A stretch of DNA of 64,000 nucleotides from Bacteroidales bacterium UBA5382 (GTDB lineage Bacteria; Bacteroidota; Bacteroidia; Bacteroidales; Dysgonomonadaceae), in contig DHOU01000009.1 in NCBI GenBank assembly GCA_002409745.1, forward strand, positions 31,505 through 95,504. Reading direction: 5' to 3'. Below the pieces are notes generated by a model. It ran no database searches. It was given only the letters and a program-made list of their open reading frames with translations, and had not been told where the DNA came from. Shown in pieces: positions 61,934 through 64,000 of this stretch; position 1 is the stretch's first letter, and each line of letters opens with the position of its first letter. Made by a program: the position numbers and the translations under genes.

Positions 61934-62623
61934 TCAAGCGCATTTCAAGTCCATTGCGAACACCCGGCAAAAGCGCTCTTTAATCTTGTCCGACAGTTCA
62001 TCGAAATCGACTTCCGCACCCAGTTCCTGCTGCATAGACGTCACGCCTCGGTCGACAAATCCGCACGGATTGATCAGATGGAAATACGACAAATCGGTAT
62101 TCACGTTCAGCGCCAAACCGTGCATCGTCACATAACGGCTGGCGCGTACGCCGATGGCGCAAATCTTACGCGCCTTCCGGGGATCGCCGGCATCGAGCCA
62201 TACCCCCATCGCCTTATCGTCTTTCTGCGCGTGAATATCGTACGCTTGCAACGTCTCGATCACCACATCTTCCAACATCGAAATATATTGCTTAATGCCG
62301 ATACCGAACGCTTCCAAATCCAATATCGGATACACCACCAGTTGCCCGGGCCCATGATACGTAATGTCCCCGCCGCGGTCGATGGGGAAAAAATCGATTC
62401 CCCGCTGCTTGCACGTCTGCTCCGTAATCAACAAATTATGTTTATCGCCGTGCTTGCCTAACGTAAACACGGGTTCATGCTCACAGAAAAGAAGATACTG
62501 TTCCTGCGGAAAGGTTTCGTTTCTTTTGGAAGCAACGAGCTTTCCAAATCGTTCTTCCTGATAATCCCACGCTTCCTTATAGCGGATGCGGTGCAGGTTT
62601 TGAAAAATCACGTTACGGCTCAT
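61934..62623 (-). CDS. lipB: Octanoyl-(acyl-carrier protein):protein N-octanoyltransferase LipB
   Basis: LipB moves octanoate from ACP to the lipoyl domains of 2-oxoacid dehydrogenases. The 229 residues contain the family signature DRGGDITYHGPGQLVVYPIL near residue 83. A later block, CAIGVRASRYVTMHGLALNV near residue 150, carries the lysine-region equivalent, and NPCGFVDRGVTSMQQELG holds the catalytic cysteine. Start MSRNVIFQNLHRIRYKEAWD. It follows lipA by 3 bp, so the two form one unit. Confidence 0.95.
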   Translation of the reverse strand: MSRNVIFQNLHRIRYKEAWDYQEERFGKLVASKRNETFPQEQYLLFCEHEPVFTLGKHGDKHNLLITEQTCKQRGIDFFPIDRGGDITYHGPGQLVVYPILDLEAFGIGIKQYISMLEDVVIETLQAYDIHAQKDDKAMGVWLDAGDPRKARKICAIGVRASRYVTMHGLALNVNTDLSYFHLINPCGFVDRGVTSMQQELGAEVDFDELSDKIKERFCRVFAMDLKCA

Positions 62624-62626
62624 TTT

Positions 62627-63478
62627 TCAGACATGTTTTTCGGCGTGATAAGAAGATCGTACCAGCGGGCCGCTTTCCACAATGTCGAACCCTTTGGCGA
62701 GGCCTTCTTTGCGGTAGCGGGCGAACTGCTCGAGAGGCACATATTCATGCACGGGCAAATGATGGGAAGAAGGCTGCAAGTATTGTCCGATAGTCAACAC
62801 CTTGCAACCGGCCGCGAGCAGGTCGTCCATCGTTTCGAGCACCTCCGGCTCCGTTTCGCCCAGTCCGACCATAATGCCCGATTTGGGTTTCACCGCCCCG
62901 CTCGCAGCAACGATGGAAAGCGTTTGCAGGCTTACATCGTATTTGGCCCGGCTTCTGACCTTCGGCGTCAAACGCCGGACGGTTTCCATATTATGGGAAA
63001 TGATTTCCGGTTTGGCGGCAATCACTTTTTCAATCAACTCCTCCCTCCCGTTGAAATCGGGAATGAGCGTCTCGAGGGTCGTTTCCGGATTCTTTTCCCG
63101 CACGCGCCGGATGGTAAACGCCCAAAAAGAAGCGCCCAGATCCGGCAGATCGTCGCGGTCGACACTCGTAATGACGCAATGTTTCAGCCCCATTTGCCGG
63201 ATGGTATCGGCCAGGCGGTCGGCTTCATCCCAATCGATGGCGTGCGGCTTGCCGGTGATGGTCGCGCAGAATTTGCATGAACGGGTGCATATCTCCCCCA
63301 AAATCATAAAACTGGCCGTGCCATTTCCCCAGCACTCCGACATATTGGGGCACTTTCCGCTAAAGCAAATGGTGTTTAATCCTTTTTTATGTATAATATC
63401 CTTCAAGGCAAAATACTCCTTCCCTTGCGGCAAGCGAATTTTGAACCAATCCGGTTTTCTTCGTATTGTTGTATCCAT
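62627..63478 (-). CDS. lipA: Lipoyl synthase LipA
   Basis: LipA is a radical-SAM enzyme that inserts two sulfur atoms into the bound octanoyl chain made by LipB. The 283 residues carry the auxiliary cluster cysteines in ICFSGKCPNMSECWGNGTAS near residue 37. The radical-SAM CxxxCxxC lies in ICTRSCKFCATITGKP near residue 62, and the conserved C-terminal serine is in GPLVRSSYHAEKHV. All ligands are intact. It is the first gene of the lipA-lipB pair. Confidence 0.97.
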   Translation of the reverse strand: MDTTIRRKPDWFKIRLPQGKEYFALKDIIHKKGLNTICFSGKCPNMSECWGNGTASFMILGEICTRSCKFCATITGKPHAIDWDEADRLADTIRQMGLKHCVITSVDRDDLPDLGASFWAFTIRRVREKNPETTLETLIPDFNGREELIEKVIAAKPEIISHNMETVRRLTPKVRSRAKYDVSLQTLSIVAASGAVKPKSGIMVGLGETEPEVLETMDDLLAAGCKVLTIGQYLQPSSHHLPVHEYVPLEQFARYRKEGLAKGFDIVESGPLVRSSYHAEKHV

Positions 63479-63485
63479 AAGTTTA

Positions 63486-63580
63486 ATGTCGAATGTCTAA
63501 AGTCGAATGTCGGCGGTCTTCACTCATCAGTCGCCGGTCACGAACCTCTAATCCCCAACCGCCCGTCTCCATCCGACAAG
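63486..63580. repeat. Degenerate 7-bp repeat tract upstream of lipA
   Basis: ATGTCGA, ATGTCTA, AAGTCGA, ATGTCGG, CGGTCTT, CAGTCGC and CGGTCAC keep a 7-bp register for about a dozen units before it fades. Confidence 0.6.
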
Positions 63581-63669
63581 ACGCAAATATACGATATTTA
63601 GAGGAACGACAAAAGATAATAGATAAAAGATATAATATATAAAGAAGCAAGGCACGCGCCAAACGAGTT

Positions 63670-63735
63670 CTGATTTTTGATTTCTGAGTTTTTAGTTTTT
63701 TAGACTTTTGACTTTCGACATTTGGCATTTGACCG
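63670..63735. repeat. Second degenerate 7-bp tract near the right edge
   Basis: GATTTTT, GATTTCT, GAGTTTT, TAGTTTT, TTTGACT, TTCGACA, TTTGGCA and TTTGACC follow a 7-bp register. The tract abuts the recombinase remnant. Confidence 0.55.
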
Positions 63736-63753
63736 GAGACTTGCCTTCAATAA

Positions 63754-64000
63754 CTATTTTGCATTTATACGACTATGAATTTCACTTTCGGAGAGTTTAA
63801 GAATCCGGTGACAATAGAGAAAGTAACCACGTAAACGTTCCGGAGTAAGGTCGTCTACGGAATACGATCTGAGGATATAAAGCAATTGAGCGAACTTCGG
63901 AGTGTATGTCCGAAGCGTATTTTCGCTAACTATTGACATAAAAGTTGGATAATCGAAAATCCAATAAATTTTGTACCTTTCTTCTATAAATTCCCCCCAT
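63754..64000 (-). pseudogene. Tyrosine-recombinase SAM-like domain fragment (open at window edge)
   Basis: The minus-strand frame reads, towards its end, SENTLRTYTPKFAQLLYILR and then LTPERLRGYFLYCHRILKLS followed by ESEIHSRINAK and a stop. This is the pattern of the N-terminal core-binding (SAM-like) domain of XerC-type or phage integrases, which would continue past the INA-K-Y position into the catalytic domain. Here it stops instead, so the catalytic Arg-His-Arg-Tyr half is missing. The frame stays open upstream to position 64000, so the fragment's beginning lies outside the window. It appears to be a truncated remnant. Confidence 0.55.

Noticed and set aside
61480..61983. Repeat-containing reading frames on both strands over the 41-bp array
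   Set aside because: The 41-residue period equals 3 x 41 bp, and no frame has a start or domain. It is repeat DNA.
1..64000. tRNA or rRNA genes
   Set aside because: No cloverleaf-type sequences with a TTCGAATC-like arm and no rRNA motifs were seen in the intergenic regions inspected. A covariance search would be needed to exclude them fully.

Overview
The window reads as chromosomal DNA of a member of the Bacteroidota, most likely the order Bacteroidales; family and genus cannot be fixed from the sequence alone. The reasons are a SusC/SusD/SusE glycan-uptake locus, a complete aerotolerance (Bat) operon, a dcw cluster in the Bacteroidales order without murF, a glycine-lipid-type acyltransferase pair, DUF6242 and DUF6089 proteins, and repeated promoter -7 elements of the form TAnnTTTG. 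Coding density is high, no rRNA or tRNA gene was seen, and most genes are core housekeeping genes.

Layout. 1-14.6 kb (minus strand): division and cell-wall cluster mraZ-rsmH-ftsL-ftsI-murE-mraY-murD-ftsW-murG-murC-ftsQ-ftsA, with ftsA cut by the window start. 14.6-15.0 kb: intergenic region with divergent promoter motifs and a foldable, promoter-led mraZ leader. 15.0-16.9 kb (plus): two overlapping acyltransferases, probably glycine-lipid GlsA and GlsB. 17.2-27.5 kb (plus): alpha-glucan utilisation locus (SusC, SusD, SusE and two GH13 enzymes) with a leader hairpin upstream and a 167-bp palindrome inside. 27.9-42.4 kb (minus): trxB, a LolA-like gene, ftsK, a small membrane protein, a YihY-family protein, a YefM-YoeB toxin-antitoxin pair, tpx, uvrA, a lytic transglycosylase, an SRPBCC protein, pyrE, comF-like, recX and prmC. 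42.5-50.3 kb (plus): ribD, two cell-envelope proteins, uppS, bamA and two Skp/OmpH chaperones. 50.4-61.4 kb (minus): a DUF2007-UspA fusion, a small HTH protein, a PAP2 phosphatase and the Bat operon (batE-D-C-B-A, a BatA-associated protein, DUF58, MoxR). 61.9-63.5 kb (minus): lipB and lipA. At the right edge lies the end of what looks like a tyrosine-recombinase SAM-like domain.

The genes group into envelope building (dcw, uppS, bamA, skp, lytic transglycosylase), lipid and cofactor synthesis (GlsAB, lipAB, ribD), starch or glycogen use, and stress or redox handling (Bat, tpx, trxB, Usp).

The feature that standard annotation does not explain is a set of short-period tandem arrays at gene junctions. 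Each array has its own sequence, but the periods recur: 7 bp at six or more sites, 8 bp at two, 11 bp at one clear and one weak site, 21 bp (3 x 7) at two and 41 bp at one. Several run into the 3' ends of genes (murG, murE, yoeB) and supply their last codons. A separate dispersed element bounded by CCCCTCC/GGAGGGG has extended MurC, and a related palindrome lies in the N-terminus of FtsW. The other prominent unexplained structures are the mraZ leader, the susC leader hairpin and the 167-bp palindrome.
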